Source: Pseudocalidococcus sp964653145 (GTDB lineage Bacteria > Cyanobacteriota > Cyanobacteriia > Thermosynechococcales > Thermosynechococcaceae). Taken from it: a stretch of 64,000 bases of DNA. Made by a program: the position numbers and the translations under genes. The DNA lies in the NCBI GenBank assembly GCA_964653145.1, contig CAZZCG010000010.1, positions 41,788-105,787 of the forward strand, written 5' to 3'. This document shows positions 8,789 to 17,680 of this stretch, piece by piece (the stretch's first letter is position 1; every line of letters begins with the position of its first letter). Below the pieces are notes generated by a model. It was not told the DNA's origin. It saw nothing but the letters and a program-made list of their open reading frames with translations, and did not search any database.

Positions 8789-10216
8789 TTCCAGAACAAC
8801 TTGGTCAATCCCAGGCCGGAGTTGGGTAGCATCCTGGTTGGCCTGATTAATCACGATACTAAAGGCGAGGGGTGGGAAATCGGCAGGATAGGCATACCCA
8901 GATAAGGCGGAAACTCCCCGCAACGTCCCAGTTTTGGCCCAGACCCTACCTTGAGCGGGAGTATTCAAAAAGCGGCGGCGGAGGGTTCCCGTCATCCCGG
9001 CCTGGGGCAAAGAGGCTTTGAAGGTTGGCCAATGGGTGGAGCTACGCTGGGCTTGCAGAAGTTTGACCAGGCCGGTTGGCGTTACCCAATTTTGCCGTGA
9101 TAGTCCGGAGCCATCGGAAAGTTGATAGTCCTGGGCAGTTAAATTCCAGGCTGCCAAAATTTCGGCCATTTTCCCCGGTTGAATGGTGGCTAGGAGTTGG
9201 TTTAAAGTTTCCGCGTAAAAATTATCACTGACTTGATTGGTTTCCTGGACTAACTCCGCCAGAGTGGGGGAGGGATGGGTAAAAAGGGGTTGCCCCATGG
9301 GTCGTCGATCACTGTGTTGAAACTGCACCTGTTTGACTTGAATCCCAACATTTTCCAGGGCGGCTCGCCATTGATCGAGGATCATCGAAAATGGGTCTGA
9401 CAGGGGAATATCCAAGGTTGCCGGATCACTGCCCACATGCAACTGCCCCATCACAGTAATGGTTTTAGTTGCTTCGTCCAACTGAGTTTCCAGAGATTCG
9501 GTTTGGCTGGTGGGAATGGTTTGGGTTTGGTTCTCCAGTCTCCAGCCTTGCCCCAGGTGTGGATTCTCCCAGGCCAGCTTTAGGGGTTGATTCAGAGCTT
9601 GTGGCGTAACGACTAAGGGCAGGGCATTGCGATTCAGGGCCAAGCGGGTAATTGGGGCAATGTAACCAGCATTTGTATCCTCAAGGGCCCACGTGGGGTT
9701 GAGGGGCGGTTCGGGAAACGGCAAACTCGTAATTTCTAGGGTTTGGATTTGGCGAATTCCCTGTTGCCAGAGACCTTGGGCGATTGTATCCAAGTCAGCG
9801 GTTGTTAGAGTCGGATCCCCACGCCCCACCAAGCGCACCCAATTCCAGTTGCCCCCCGTCCCCACTCCAAAAACTTCGGTTCTGAGCCGAAAATCCGGGC
9901 CAAATTGCTGTAGGGCAGCCGCAGTTGTGAAGAGTTTGACATTGGAAGCAACTAAAAAATGTTTCTCAACATCAAGTGCGTAAAGGGTTTGCGGGACCTG
10001 GGTTGAATTTGGTTCCGGTAAGGTTTGGACAACGATGCCCCACCGGCCACTGGCATAATCAGGTGAGTTAATGATGGGGGCTAGGGCTGCTTCCAGGTTG
10101 GCCGGACAGGTGGCCAGAGCGGGTAAAGCCCCAGAAATCCCCAGGCCAAGAACTGTCACCCCAAAACTGGGCCGCAATGTCTGAATCCACCTAGAGGCAT
10201 TGGCTAAAACACTCAA
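8759..10216 (-). CDS. dacB: D-alanyl-D-alanine carboxypeptidase/endopeptidase (PBP4, family S13)
   Basis: A 485-residue secreted or periplasmic penicillin-binding protein with a signal sequence (VTVLGLGISGALPALA). The S13 motifs are all visible: SxxK (S91-N-V-K94), SxN (VSDNFYAETLNQ) and KTG (WAKTGTLRG). It trims peptidoglycan side chains. The start is a TTG at 10216; a GGGGAG eight bases upstream supports it. The gene converges on bioD and shares 30 bases with it. A secreted pentapeptide gene ends 24 bases upstream on the same strand. Confidence 0.93.
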   Translation of the reverse strand: MSVLANASRWIQTLRPSFGVTVLGLGISGALPALATCPANLEAALAPIINSPDYASGRWGIVVQTLPEPNSTQVPQTLYALDVEKHFLVASNVKLFTTAAALQQFGPDFRLRTEVFGVGTGGNWNWVRLVGRGDPTLTTADLDTIAQGLWQQGIRQIQTLEITSLPFPEPPLNPTWALEDTNAGYIAPITRLALNRNALPLVVTPQALNQPLKLAWENPHLGQGWRLENQTQTIPTSQTESLETQLDEATKTITVMGQLHVGSDPATLDIPLSDPFSMILDQWRAALENVGIQVKQVQFQHSDRRPMGQPLFTHPSPTLAELVQETNQVSDNFYAETLNQLLATIQPGKMAEILAAWNLTAQDYQLSDGSGLSRQNWVTPTGLVKLLQAQRSSTHWPTFKASLPQAGMTGTLRRRFLNTPAQGRVWAKTGTLRGVSALSGYAYPADFPPLAFSIVINQANQDATQLRPGIDQVVLELMKLQPCAN

Positions 10217-10239
10217 AAAAACCGCTCCCCAGGCCTGGT

Positions 10240-10806
10240 CTAATGGAACATCAAGCGATAGGGCATTTTCGGGCGATAGGCATCGGTGGTATTGGCGGTT
10301 TCCAGGCTGGAGCGAGTTAACCGGGCAAAAAGAAGATTGGTTTGGCTGAGATTGGCTTCCGCGAAGTTGGCCTGGCGTAAATCCGTGTATTGCAAGTCAG
10401 CCCCGGATAAGTTGGCCTGTTGGAAATTCACCCGCCGAAACAAGGAATGCCGCAAGGATGCCAGGGTTAAATTGGCTCCCGACAAGTTGGCCCCTTGAAC
10501 TTGGGTACGATCCATATAGACGGCAGTTAGATCAGCCCCGCTCAGATTGGCATTAGTTAAATTAGCTAGGGTCAAGACCGCATTACTTAAATTGGCGCCA
10601 CTTAAATTGGCATTGCTTAAATTAGCCCCGGTGAAGTTATACCCACTTAAATTCGCCCCACTGAGGTCGCAACTTGGACAGGTATTAGTGGACAGCAATT
10701 GAGCAACATGATCGGGATTGGCCGCCAGACTGACCCCACCCCAGGCCAGGCCCGAGACTAGCCCTAGACATCCAATTCTGATGCATCGCCCCACACCCTT
10801 GACCAT
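10240..10806 (-). CDS. Secreted pentapeptide-repeat protein
   Basis: The 188-residue product has a signal peptide (to about SLAANP), a short HVAQLLSTNTCPSCDLSGANLS segment and then a right-handed beta-helix of A(N/D)LSX pentapeptides. The N-terminal segment, with its CPxCDLSGA pair of cysteines, is shared with the pentapeptide gene at 49191. The two look like paralogues exported to the periplasm or thylakoid lumen. Function is unknown. The start ATG at 10806 has GGGGAG five bases upstream. Confidence 0.85.
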   Translation of the reverse strand: MVKGVGRCIRIGCLGLVSGLAWGGVSLAANPDHVAQLLSTNTCPSCDLSGANLSGYNFTGANLSNANLSGANLSNAVLTLANLTNANLSGADLTAVYMDRTQVQGANLSGANLTLASLRHSLFRRVNFQQANLSGADLQYTDLRQANFAEANLSQTNLLFARLTRSSLETANTTDAYRPKMPYRLMFH

Positions 10807-10865
10807 AGTTACTCCCCAGATTTTGCCGACTGCAACACGTCTTGAGTATAGAGTATAAATTTATT

Positions 10866-11333
10866 TTAGTCGTAACAATAGAATGAATTGTCTGGAGACT
10901 CCTTTGAGTCATCAGCTAGCCAATAGCCCTGTTCTAGCCATACCCCACCCTGCTGTTGCACCTTCTCGACCTCCATCAGATAGATCCAGGCCAGGCCCAG
11001 GGATTTTCCAGTTAGGGACCAAATTTCTTGTTTTAGGCGTTGATATAGGTTTTGCGCCGGCGGGGCCTGGGGGTCATGGTCTTCATAGCGGTCAATGGTG
11101 TGGAGAATTTCTGGATTGGGGGGAAACCGTAACAACACACCCTGAACTTGTCCGGGCTCTGCGGTCATGGCTGGATAACCGACCGGTAAGTGGTAGATAC
11201 GCCCAGAAGTTTTGGCCGGCTGAACCTGGGGTTGATGGGCCTGGCAATACCGGAGAAAGCCAATCTGGCCGGGTTTGAGGGTGCCGTACACAAAAAACCT
11301 GAGTTCCGATTCCAAGAGGGGGGCATTGATCAC
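10866..11333 (-). CDS. Gamma-glutamylcyclotransferase-like protein (AIG2 fold)
   Basis: A protein of about 155 residues with the GGCT/AIG2 signature FVYGTLKPGQ near the N-terminus and LPVGYPAM/VQGVLLRF further on. The fold covers gamma-glutamylcyclotransferases and related cyclases; the true substrate is uncertain. I set the start at a GTG at 11333 because GGGAG stands seven bases upstream. The frame is open back to a TTG at 11399, but that has no comparable site. It is divergent from chlM, so the 95 bases between them must hold both promoters. Confidence 0.75.
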   Translation of the reverse strand: MINAPLLESELRFFVYGTLKPGQIGFLRYCQAHQPQVQPAKTSGRIYHLPVGYPAMTAEPGQVQGVLLRFPPNPEILHTIDRYEDHDPQAPPAQNLYQRLKQEIWSLTGKSLGLAWIYLMEVEKVQQQGGVWLEQGYWLADDSKESPDNSFYCYD

Positions 11334-11428
11334 AATATTTCTCCCGTTCTTTTCACCCAGACCCTTAGAATAAAATGCGGACGACTGCTTAATTTGCAAT
11401 CCTTAACACAGTACTCTCCCCAACCCCT

Positions 11429-12151
11429 ATGACCAGTTTTAGTCGCACCTCCGCCTCAACCCCAGTGGCAACGGATGATAAAACCATTGTCCAAAATTAC
11501 TTTAATTCCGTTGGATTTGATCGCTGGCGGCGCATCTACGGGGATGGCGAAGTCAACAAAGTCCAGGCCGACATTCGCACGGGTCATCAACAAACCATTG
11601 ACACTGTCCTCGGTTGGCTTGAAGCTGATGGGGATTTAGCGGGGAAACTGATCTGTGATGCGGGTTGTGGAGTCGGAAGCTTAGCAATTCCCCTTGCCGC
11701 CGCCACAGGAGCTCGGGTTTATGCCAGCGATTTGTCAGAAAAAATGGTTCAAGAAGCCCAAGCGCGGGCCCAGGCCAGTTTAGGGGACACCCGCGAGCTA
11801 ATTTTTTCCGTCTCAGATTTGGAAGCTTTGCGGGGAGAGTATCACACCGTTATTTGTCTGGATGTGTTGATCCACTACCCGGAAGATAAGGCCCAGGCCA
11901 TGATTGCTCACCTCAGTAGTCTGGCCAGTCAACGGCTCATTCTCAGTTTTGCCCCCAAAACCACGGCCTACACCATTCTCAAAAAAATTGGCGAATTCTT
12001 CCCTGGCCCCAGTAAAGCCACCCGGGCCTATCTCCATCGTGAGCAAGAAATTGTCGGGATTTTACAGGACTTGGGTTGGACTGTTGAGCGCAATGCCATG
12101 ACCAAAACCCAGTTTTACTTTTCCCGACTTCTAGAGGCTCGGCGACGCTAG
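11429..12151 (+). CDS. chlM: Magnesium protoporphyrin IX methyltransferase
   Basis: ChlM methylates Mg-protoporphyrin IX at the ring C propionate, using SAM, in chlorophyll synthesis. The 240-residue protein has the family's YFNSVGFDRWRRIYG start region, a SAM-binding motif (DAGCGVG at 77-83), and the segment CLDVLIHYPEDKA after it. The C-terminus (TAYTILKKIGEFFPGPSKATRAYLH) also matches the family. It is a soluble or thylakoid-associated enzyme. A small hairpin right after its stop may end the transcript. Confidence 0.95.
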   Translation: MTSFSRTSASTPVATDDKTIVQNYFNSVGFDRWRRIYGDGEVNKVQADIRTGHQQTIDTVLGWLEADGDLAGKLICDAGCGVGSLAIPLAAATGARVYASDLSEKMVQEAQARAQASLGDTRELIFSVSDLEALRGEYHTVICLDVLIHYPEDKAQAMIAHLSSLASQRLILSFAPKTTAYTILKKIGEFFPGPSKATRAYLHREQEIVGILQDLGWTVERNAMTKTQFYFSRLLEARRR

Positions 12152-12155
12152 GGGC

Positions 12156-12171
12156 AGGGATGTTGATCCCT
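12156..12171 (+). terminator. Candidate hairpin after chlM
   Basis: AGGGAT and ATCCCT pair perfectly around a GTTG loop, starting five bases after the chlM stop, and are followed by TATTTGTT. The stem is short and the T-run poor, so this is only a weak terminator candidate. Confidence 0.35.
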
Positions 12172-12196
12172 ATTTGTTCGACTACGACCCCCAGAA

Positions 12197-12226
12197 TTGA
12201 CATAACTCTATAAAGCAGGTTAAATA
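12197..12226 (+). promoter_or_regulatory. Candidate promoter of the aldehyde deformylating oxygenase gene
   Basis: TTGACA (12197-12202) and TAAATA (12221-12226), 18 bases apart, fit the sigma-70-type consensus. A transcript from here would carry a leader of about 100 bases that includes the inverted repeat at 12269-12309. Confidence 0.45.
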
Positions 12227-12268
12227 CACTGATATTTATCTTCACAATTAGGCAGGGCCATGTAGTAT

Positions 12269-12309
12269 CTTGAAGTTAAGTTACTTGGCCGAACCTGATC
12301 AACTTCAAG
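12269..12309 (+). repeat. Inverted repeat in the leader of the alkane-synthesis gene
   Basis: CTTGAAGTT (12269-12277) and AACTTCAAG (12301-12309) are perfect 9-base complements around a 23-base loop. The second arm ends about eight bases before the ribosome site (AGGAG) of the oxygenase gene. It could be an RNA stem that affects translation, or an operator. Confidence 0.5.
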
Positions 12310-12331
12310 TAATGTAGGAGATTTTTTCGCT

Positions 12332-13024
12332 ATGTCCCCCGTTTCCGCCCCAGCCCTTGACTACACCAGTGAAACCTACAAGGACGCCTATAGTCGGATC
12401 AATGGGATTGTCATAGAAGGCGAACAAGAAGCCCACGAAAACTACATTTCCTTAACCGAATTGTTGCCAGATCACAAGGAAGAACTAGTTCGTCTTTCTA
12501 AAATGGAAGCCCGGCACAAAAAGGGATTCGAGGCCTGTGGTCGGAATTTATCCGTGACTCCCGATTTAGATTTTGCAGAGAAGTTTTTTGCCGACCTCCA
12601 CAACAACTTCCAAATCTCGGCTGCTGAAGGAAAAATTGCCACTTGCCTGGTGATTCAAGCCCTGATCATTGAGTGTTTCGCCATTGCGGCTTACAACATC
12701 TATATCCCCATGGCCGATGACTTTGCCCGCAAGATTACCGAGGGCGTGGTTCGGGATGAATATTCCCACTTGAATTTTGGAGAAGTCTGGCTCAAGGATA
12801 ATTTTGAGGCCGTCCGGGCGGAAGTTGAAGCGGCCAATAAGGAGAATTTGCCGTTGGTTTGGCGGATGCTGAATGAAGTGGAAACCGATGCCAAAGTTCT
12901 CGGGATGGATAAAGATGCCTTAGTGGAAGACTTTATGATCCAGTACAGTGGGGCCCTGGAAAACATTGGCTTCAATACTCGGGAAATCATGAAAATGTCC
13001 GTTCACGGCCTGGTGGCCGCTTAG
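12332..13024 (+). CDS. ado: Aldehyde deformylating oxygenase (cyanobacterial alkane synthesis)
   Basis: This ferritin-like di-iron enzyme turns fatty aldehydes into alkanes plus formate. The 230-residue length is normal. The iron ligands expected from Synechococcus 7942 ADO (E32, E60, H63, E115, E144, H147) are present one residue earlier: E31, E59, H62, E114, E143, H146. A GTAGGAG site precedes the ATG. In most cyanobacteria the next gene is the acyl-ACP reductase that supplies aldehyde; here the next gene is a convergent DUF3122 gene and no reductase is in the window. Confidence 0.96.
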   Translation: MSPVSAPALDYTSETYKDAYSRINGIVIEGEQEAHENYISLTELLPDHKEELVRLSKMEARHKKGFEACGRNLSVTPDLDFAEKFFADLHNNFQISAAEGKIATCLVIQALIIECFAIAAYNIYIPMADDFARKITEGVVRDEYSHLNFGEVWLKDNFEAVRAEVEAANKENLPLVWRMLNEVETDAKVLGMDKDALVEDFMIQYSGALENIGFNTREIMKMSVHGLVAA

Positions 13025-13566
13025 TTGGATTGTTGCGGACGTAGGTGCTGCCATTCGTAAAGGGCGGTGGGGCCGATATTTAAGCGAATCTCTGTTCCAG
13101 TTGTTGTTGGAATTTTGACTTCGACTGGAATTGCCACATTTATATCTTCCAGGCCCGCACCGAGATCGTATTGGGCAATGTGAGGCTCTGGATTTAATTC
13201 ATCTGTAAATAAACCTCGGGTGGCTGGAGGCAGGCTTAGGGTTGTGCCGAGGGCATTGGTGAGGGTAATGGGTTGCTCCTGATCAATGCTCACTTGTCCG
13301 GGAAAGCCGACTAATCGCAAGTAGGGATGACTGATGCTTAGGTCATTCTCGCCAGCTTTGATCCGTTGAAAGGCAATAACCTGCCAGGCCTGGTTGTGTT
13401 GGTCGCGGATAGTTTGCCGAGACTGAGACAACATTTGCCCGGGGGATTCTTCAATGTGCTGCACTAGGGCCTGGGCCGCTGAATTCATTAAAAATTGCCA
13501 GGCCAGGCCAAGGAGCAAAATTATCCCCACCACTTGCCTCAAAAGACGATACGGGCTAGCTTTCAT
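13021..13566 (-). CDS. DUF3122 family secreted protein
   Basis: About 181 residues with an N-terminal membrane segment (VVGIILLLGLAWQFLMNSAAQA) that may be a signal anchor or a cleaved signal. It resembles the cyanobacterial DUF3122 family (AWQVIAFQRIKAG, ISHPYLRLVGFPG, LYEWQHLRP at the end). The rest is predicted beta-rich and extracytoplasmic. Function is unknown. Its last four bases overlap the end of the convergent oxygenase gene. The first ATG (13566) is used; a GTG lies one codon upstream. Confidence 0.75.
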   Translation of the reverse strand: MKASPYRLLRQVVGIILLLGLAWQFLMNSAAQALVQHIEESPGQMLSQSRQTIRDQHNQAWQVIAFQRIKAGENDLSISHPYLRLVGFPGQVSIDQEQPITLTNALGTTLSLPPATRGLFTDELNPEPHIAQYDLGAGLEDINVAIPVEVKIPTTTGTEIRLNIGPTALYEWQHLRPQQSN

Positions 13567-13811
13567 CACGCTTCACCTGAACTTGGTTTGAACTTCAACT
13601 TACCCGCTTGGACTAGAAGTCGCTTCACCTAATCGAGTTATTGAAAATATTTTGGCGCAAATATATATTAACCCAACAAATCATGCCCAAAAAAGAACAA
13701 AAGAAACTTCTTATGCAACAGAAGTGACAAATGGATTGCATTCTTCTCCTGCTTGCATCGTCTAAGCTAAGCAGTAAGTATTTTCGGAATTTACCCCGTT
13801 AGGTCTTCTGA

Positions 13812-16151
13812 ATGAACGTCATCGCCCCAAATTCTGTGCTCTCGACCCAGGCCAGTTCCCAAAATCTCGATTTCGCTAATACTCCTCAGGTCAAATTTCA
13901 AGTGGTGCATTGGATTACCGGCCGGTTTCGGATTCGGATTCCTCGCTTGGGCTATGACGTGGAATATGCCGATAAGTTGCTCCATGTGGTCGGTCAACTG
14001 GATGCGGTAACCAATGTCCGAGTCAATCCCCCCGCCCGCTCCCTGGTGGTGGAATACGACATCAAGGTTTTGGGAGGCTCAATGGCGGTGATCCAGGCCG
14101 AGATCTATCAATCTATTCAACTGGCTGCGGTTTTACCCGATGTCCCCCTTTTAGCTGCTGATGTTGATACGACGCAATCAGAAGAACAGCCCGTTAATTT
14201 TGTCGAGCGCTTAGGCTTACCGGCCTTGAGTTTGAGCCTGAGTTTGGCGGCCTTAATGGGGGTACCGATTCCAGGGGTGGTGATTGGTGGGGTGGTGATG
14301 GCCGCGGCCCTACCAGCGATTAAACGGGCCTGGGATTCCTTGGTGAATGACCGGGAATTAACCATTGATTTTCTCGATGCCCTCGCCATTTCTCTGCATA
14401 CTGCCCAAGGACATTACTTTGCGCCGGCGTTTATGTTGGGCTTGATTGAAGGGGGTGAGGCCATTCGGGATTTAACAGCGCGGGGTTCTGAGCGGGCTTC
14501 CTTGGATTTATTGGATTGTTTGGGTAAAACCGCCTTTGTGGAGCGGGATGGGGTGGAAGTTGAAATTCCCGTCAAAGATGTGGTTGTCGGGGATCGGGTG
14601 GTTGTTTATCCGGGCGATCAAATTCCGGTGGATGGGATGGTGATTAAAGGCACCGGATTGGTGGATCAATGCAAACTCACCGGGGAATCAGTTCCGGTCA
14701 CCCGCAATGAAGGGATGGAAGTCTTTGCCTCGACCCTCTTGGTGGAAGGACAAATGGTGATCTTAGCTGAGCGGGTCGGGAATCAAACCAGAGCGGGGGT
14801 GATTGTTGGTTTAATGCAGGCTGCCCCAGTTCACGATACCCGGATTGAAAACTATGCGGCGATGATTGCCAACCAGGCCGTGGTTCCCACCTTGGCGATT
14901 TCTGGGGTGGTTGGTGTACTCTCTGGGGATTTGAATCGCGCCATTGCCCTGTTGACCTTAGATTTAGGCACTGGAATCCGGGTATCTGTCCCCACGACAA
15001 TTCTTTCGGCACTCACCTATGCGGCTCAACACGGGGTATTAATTCGCAGTGGCCGGGCCATTGAACTCCTCTCCCGGATTGATACGGTTGTCTTTGATAA
15101 AACAGGAACCCTCACCCAAGGCCATGCGGGCGTGACGGATATTGTGGTGATGCATCCAAACTACACGGGGCCGCAAATCCTTGCGATGGCTGCCAGTGCA
15201 GAACAGGGATTAACCCATCCTGTGGCAACAGCGATTGTCCGCCAGGCCCAGCATGATCATCTGGAACTCACCGACTGTGAAGATTGGGAATACAAGGTTG
15301 GCCTGGGGGTGATGACACGGGTGCAGGGGGTAAACCTCTTAGTCGGTAGCCGCCGAATGATGAAGGAATATGGCATTGATTTGACGGACTTAGAGCAACA
15401 CCATCCTGAACTGCAAACTGGGCGTAATTCGCTAGTTTACGTCGCTGGTGATGGCCAGCTGCTGGGCGTGATTCTGTATAGTGATCCGATTCGGGCGGAG
15501 AGTAAGGAAATTATTCAAGAACTTCAAGGAGCCGGAATTACGCCCTATATGCTCAGTGGCGATGTCGGACGGGTAGCCCAGGCCGTGGCGGGAGAGTTGG
15601 GGATTCATCCAAAACATATTTATGCCGAAGCCTTCCCGGAGCGCAAAGTCGAAGTTGTCAAAGGGCTGCACGATTCCGGAAAAGTTGTGGCGTTCTGTGG
15701 TGATGGGATTAATGACTCGGCAGCCCTGGCCTATGCGGATGTTTCAATTTCCTTTGCTGGAGCGACTGATATTGCCCGGGAAACCGCCGATGTGGTCTTG
15801 ATGGAAGATGATTTGCGGGGCTTAACCCTAGCGATTCGGATTGCGAAACAGGCCATGGACATTGTCTGGCAGAATACGGCAATTGTGGCGATTCCCAATG
15901 TGGGTGCCATGATCTCCGGTGTGGTGTTTGCACTTGATCCAATTCTGGCGGTGGTGATCAATAACGGAACCGCAATTTTGGCCGAACTGAATGGTTTACG
16001 ACCGCTGGTGGGGCCTGGGGGAGCTTTACCGTTAGCCGCAGCAAAAGATACTCAACAATTCTTAGAGGAATGGGAAGCCACACATCCAACGAAGCCGGTG
16101 CATCATAATCCTCATCATGAGTTGGATGAAGTAACTCAGGCCATTGATTGA
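13812..16151 (+). CDS. P1B-like P-type ATPase without a CPx motif
   Basis: A 779-residue membrane cation pump. It carries TGES (LTGESVPVT), the phosphorylation site DKTGTLT (about residue 427), a heavy-metal-type HP pair (GLTHPVATAI) and the hinge GDGINDSAAL. The N-terminus has an HMA-like fold region without a CxxC. In the membrane helix before the phosphorylation site, where P1B pumps have CPC/SPC/TPC, this protein has LGTGIRVSVP with no Cys or His. The substrate is therefore unclear; it may transport a different metal, or a non-metal substrate. The gene ends inside the 3' end of the Uma2 gene. Confidence 0.88.
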   Translation: MNVIAPNSVLSTQASSQNLDFANTPQVKFQVVHWITGRFRIRIPRLGYDVEYADKLLHVVGQLDAVTNVRVNPPARSLVVEYDIKVLGGSMAVIQAEIYQSIQLAAVLPDVPLLAADVDTTQSEEQPVNFVERLGLPALSLSLSLAALMGVPIPGVVIGGVVMAAALPAIKRAWDSLVNDRELTIDFLDALAISLHTAQGHYFAPAFMLGLIEGGEAIRDLTARGSERASLDLLDCLGKTAFVERDGVEVEIPVKDVVVGDRVVVYPGDQIPVDGMVIKGTGLVDQCKLTGESVPVTRNEGMEVFASTLLVEGQMVILAERVGNQTRAGVIVGLMQAAPVHDTRIENYAAMIANQAVVPTLAISGVVGVLSGDLNRAIALLTLDLGTGIRVSVPTTILSALTYAAQHGVLIRSGRAIELLSRIDTVVFDKTGTLTQGHAGVTDIVVMHPNYTGPQILAMAASAEQGLTHPVATAIVRQAQHDHLELTDCEDWEYKVGLGVMTRVQGVNLLVGSRRMMKEYGIDLTDLEQHHPELQTGRNSLVYVAGDGQLLGVILYSDPIRAESKEIIQELQGAGITPYMLSGDVGRVAQAVAGELGIHPKHIYAEAFPERKVEVVKGLHDSGKVVAFCGDGINDSAALAYADVSISFAGATDIARETADVVLMEDDLRGLTLAIRIAKQAMDIVWQNTAIVAIPNVGAMISGVVFALDPILAVVINNGTAILAELNGLRPLVGPGGALPLAAAKDTQQFLEEWEATHPTKPVHHNPHHELDEVTQAID

Positions 16152-16807
16152 AATTGTTTGAGCAACCAGGCCCCAACTTGTGATTGATCGGTTTCTCGAC
16201 TCCGGTACAAGGCTTCCTCAATGATGCTTAGATCCAGGCCTGGTAAAACTTGGGAGACCCTAATCGGTTTGCTGCCTCCTTCCACAATGGCATAGGCGGT
16301 AATTTGAGTTTTTTCAACATCCACGACCCAATATTCCTTAACCCCCAACGACTCGTAGAGAAAACGCTTGACACTGAGGTCATCAAATAATGAAGACATA
16401 GCGACTTCAATCACCAAATCAGGGGCCGGATAGGTTTCTAAATGAACAATCCCTGTCCCAAACGGAACGGCATGAGTCTGCTCCCCGACATATAACGACA
16501 CATCAGGTTGACATTCCGCCACTCCAGATTTGCGATAAGTACAGTTTCCTAAGACCTTAAATGGAATCTCTTGAGTAATCCCAAAAAGATTAACAGCCAA
16601 GGTAATGGTCGCATCTCGTTCTGCATGATCATGACTAACGGGCGGCATTTCTAACCTCATGTGGCCGTTAAGGTAATAGCATTTTGTTTTCTCATAGGTT
16701 GGATTACTGACGAGGGCTTTATACTCATCCCAGGCCACCGGCATCCAGATATCACTTATTGGTTGAATTGGCTTCGCAGTTGGAGATAATACTTCTGTTT
16801 CTGTCAT
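16136..16807 (-). CDS. Uma2 family protein (PD-(D/E)XK nuclease fold)
   Basis: About 223 residues of the Uma2/DUF820 family, abundant in cyanobacteria. The PD-(D/E)XK-like core is visible: PDLVIEVAMSS, then KEYWVVDVEKTQITAY. The biological role of these proteins is not settled; many are thought to be restriction-like or transposon-associated. The ATG at 16807 has GGGAGG seven bases upstream, whereas the in-frame TTG at 16825 overlaps that site. It overlaps the convergent ATPase gene by 16 bases. Confidence 0.85.
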   Translation of the reverse strand: MTETEVLSPTAKPIQPISDIWMPVAWDEYKALVSNPTYEKTKCYYLNGHMRLEMPPVSHDHAERDATITLAVNLFGITQEIPFKVLGNCTYRKSGVAECQPDVSLYVGEQTHAVPFGTGIVHLETYPAPDLVIEVAMSSLFDDLSVKRFLYESLGVKEYWVVDVEKTQITAYAIVEGGSKPIRVSQVLPGLDLSIIEEALYRSRETDQSQVGAWLLKQFQSMA

Positions 16808-17148
16808 TTTTAGACCTCCCGCCAAAATGAAAACTTCTGGGCCTGGGGAAATTCAGTCAATACTATGATTATTTTGTCGAAATTATGAACATAAACTAAC
16901 TGAATCAAACCTTAAACACCTAAAATACTCCTACCATCTTTCCCAATCTTACAAAGATCAACTCCAGAGTTACTGGACGTTCTATTTGCCTACTGCTTAA
17001 TTATTGTGATTTGATCACGATTTCTAGCAATTCTGCCAAAAGTTGGGTGATCCGAAAATAGGACTGTGACGATCTGCGCGGGTTATACTTTCTAAAATCT
17101 GTACTAGGGAAGATTGACAACCAAGATTTCGCTAATTTTTGCATAGTC
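16808..17148. other. AT-rich intergenic region
   Basis: 341 bases between divergent genes, AT-rich and nearly free of the GGCCTGG motif. TATACT at 17084-17089 may be the -10 element for the VOC gene; no good -35 is seen at the right distance. No RNA gene or small reading frame was recognised. Confidence 0.3.
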
Positions 17149-17580
17149 ATGCTGCATCATGTCTCAATTCGGACGGCGCACATTCACCAGGCCTTGGCTT
17201 TTTATGAACTCCTAGGCTTTGTCGTCGAAGTTAGATTCACCACTGGAGAAACCTTGGCTTGCTGGATGACGGGACTCGGTTTGCGGATTGAACTGATCCA
17301 AATTCCCAAACCAGCCCCACCCCCCGATGCTTTTTTTGATCCCCACTATGTTGGCTACTACCATCTTTCCTTTGACTTGACGGATCACCTAGAACCCGAC
17401 CAAACCTTAGAGGCATGGTTAGCTAACTTGGAAATGAAGGTGAAAGAGCAGGGTCTGGCCTGGAAAACACTCTTACCTCCAACTCTACAAACCATTGGCA
17501 GTCAAACCTATGAAGTGGCCTTTATCCGAGATCAGGACTGTTTACCCTTGGAGCTTTTACGAGAAATGCCCAATCCATAA
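17149..17580 (+). CDS. VOC/glyoxalase-fold protein
   Basis: A 143-residue protein of the vicinal-oxygen-chelate superfamily. It starts MLHHVSIRT, with the first metal-ligand-type His, and shows the paired beta-alpha-beta units typical of glyoxalase I (ALAFYELLGFVVEVRF; YYHLSFDLTDHL; VAFIRDQDCLPLELLRE). The Glu near the C-terminus fits a metal ligand. The specific reaction cannot be told from sequence. It is a single gene with AT-rich flanks. Confidence 0.85.
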   Translation: MLHHVSIRTAHIHQALAFYELLGFVVEVRFTTGETLACWMTGLGLRIELIQIPKPAPPPDAFFDPHYVGYYHLSFDLTDHLEPDQTLEAWLANLEMKVKEQGLAWKTLLPPTLQTIGSQTYEVAFIRDQDCLPLELLREMPNP

Positions 17581-17680
17581 AAAATGACCCATCCAAAATT
17601 CTGGACAAGCCAATTTCCGACATAGGAAAACAGATGCATTAAAACACCAAATCTCCCAGGTTAATTAATTTTTATTGGAG

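Noticed and set aside
10300..10660. Dense short repeats in the pentapeptide gene, suspected to be a non-coding repeat
   Set aside because: They follow the 15-base period of the encoded A(N/D)LSX pentapeptides and are explained by coding.
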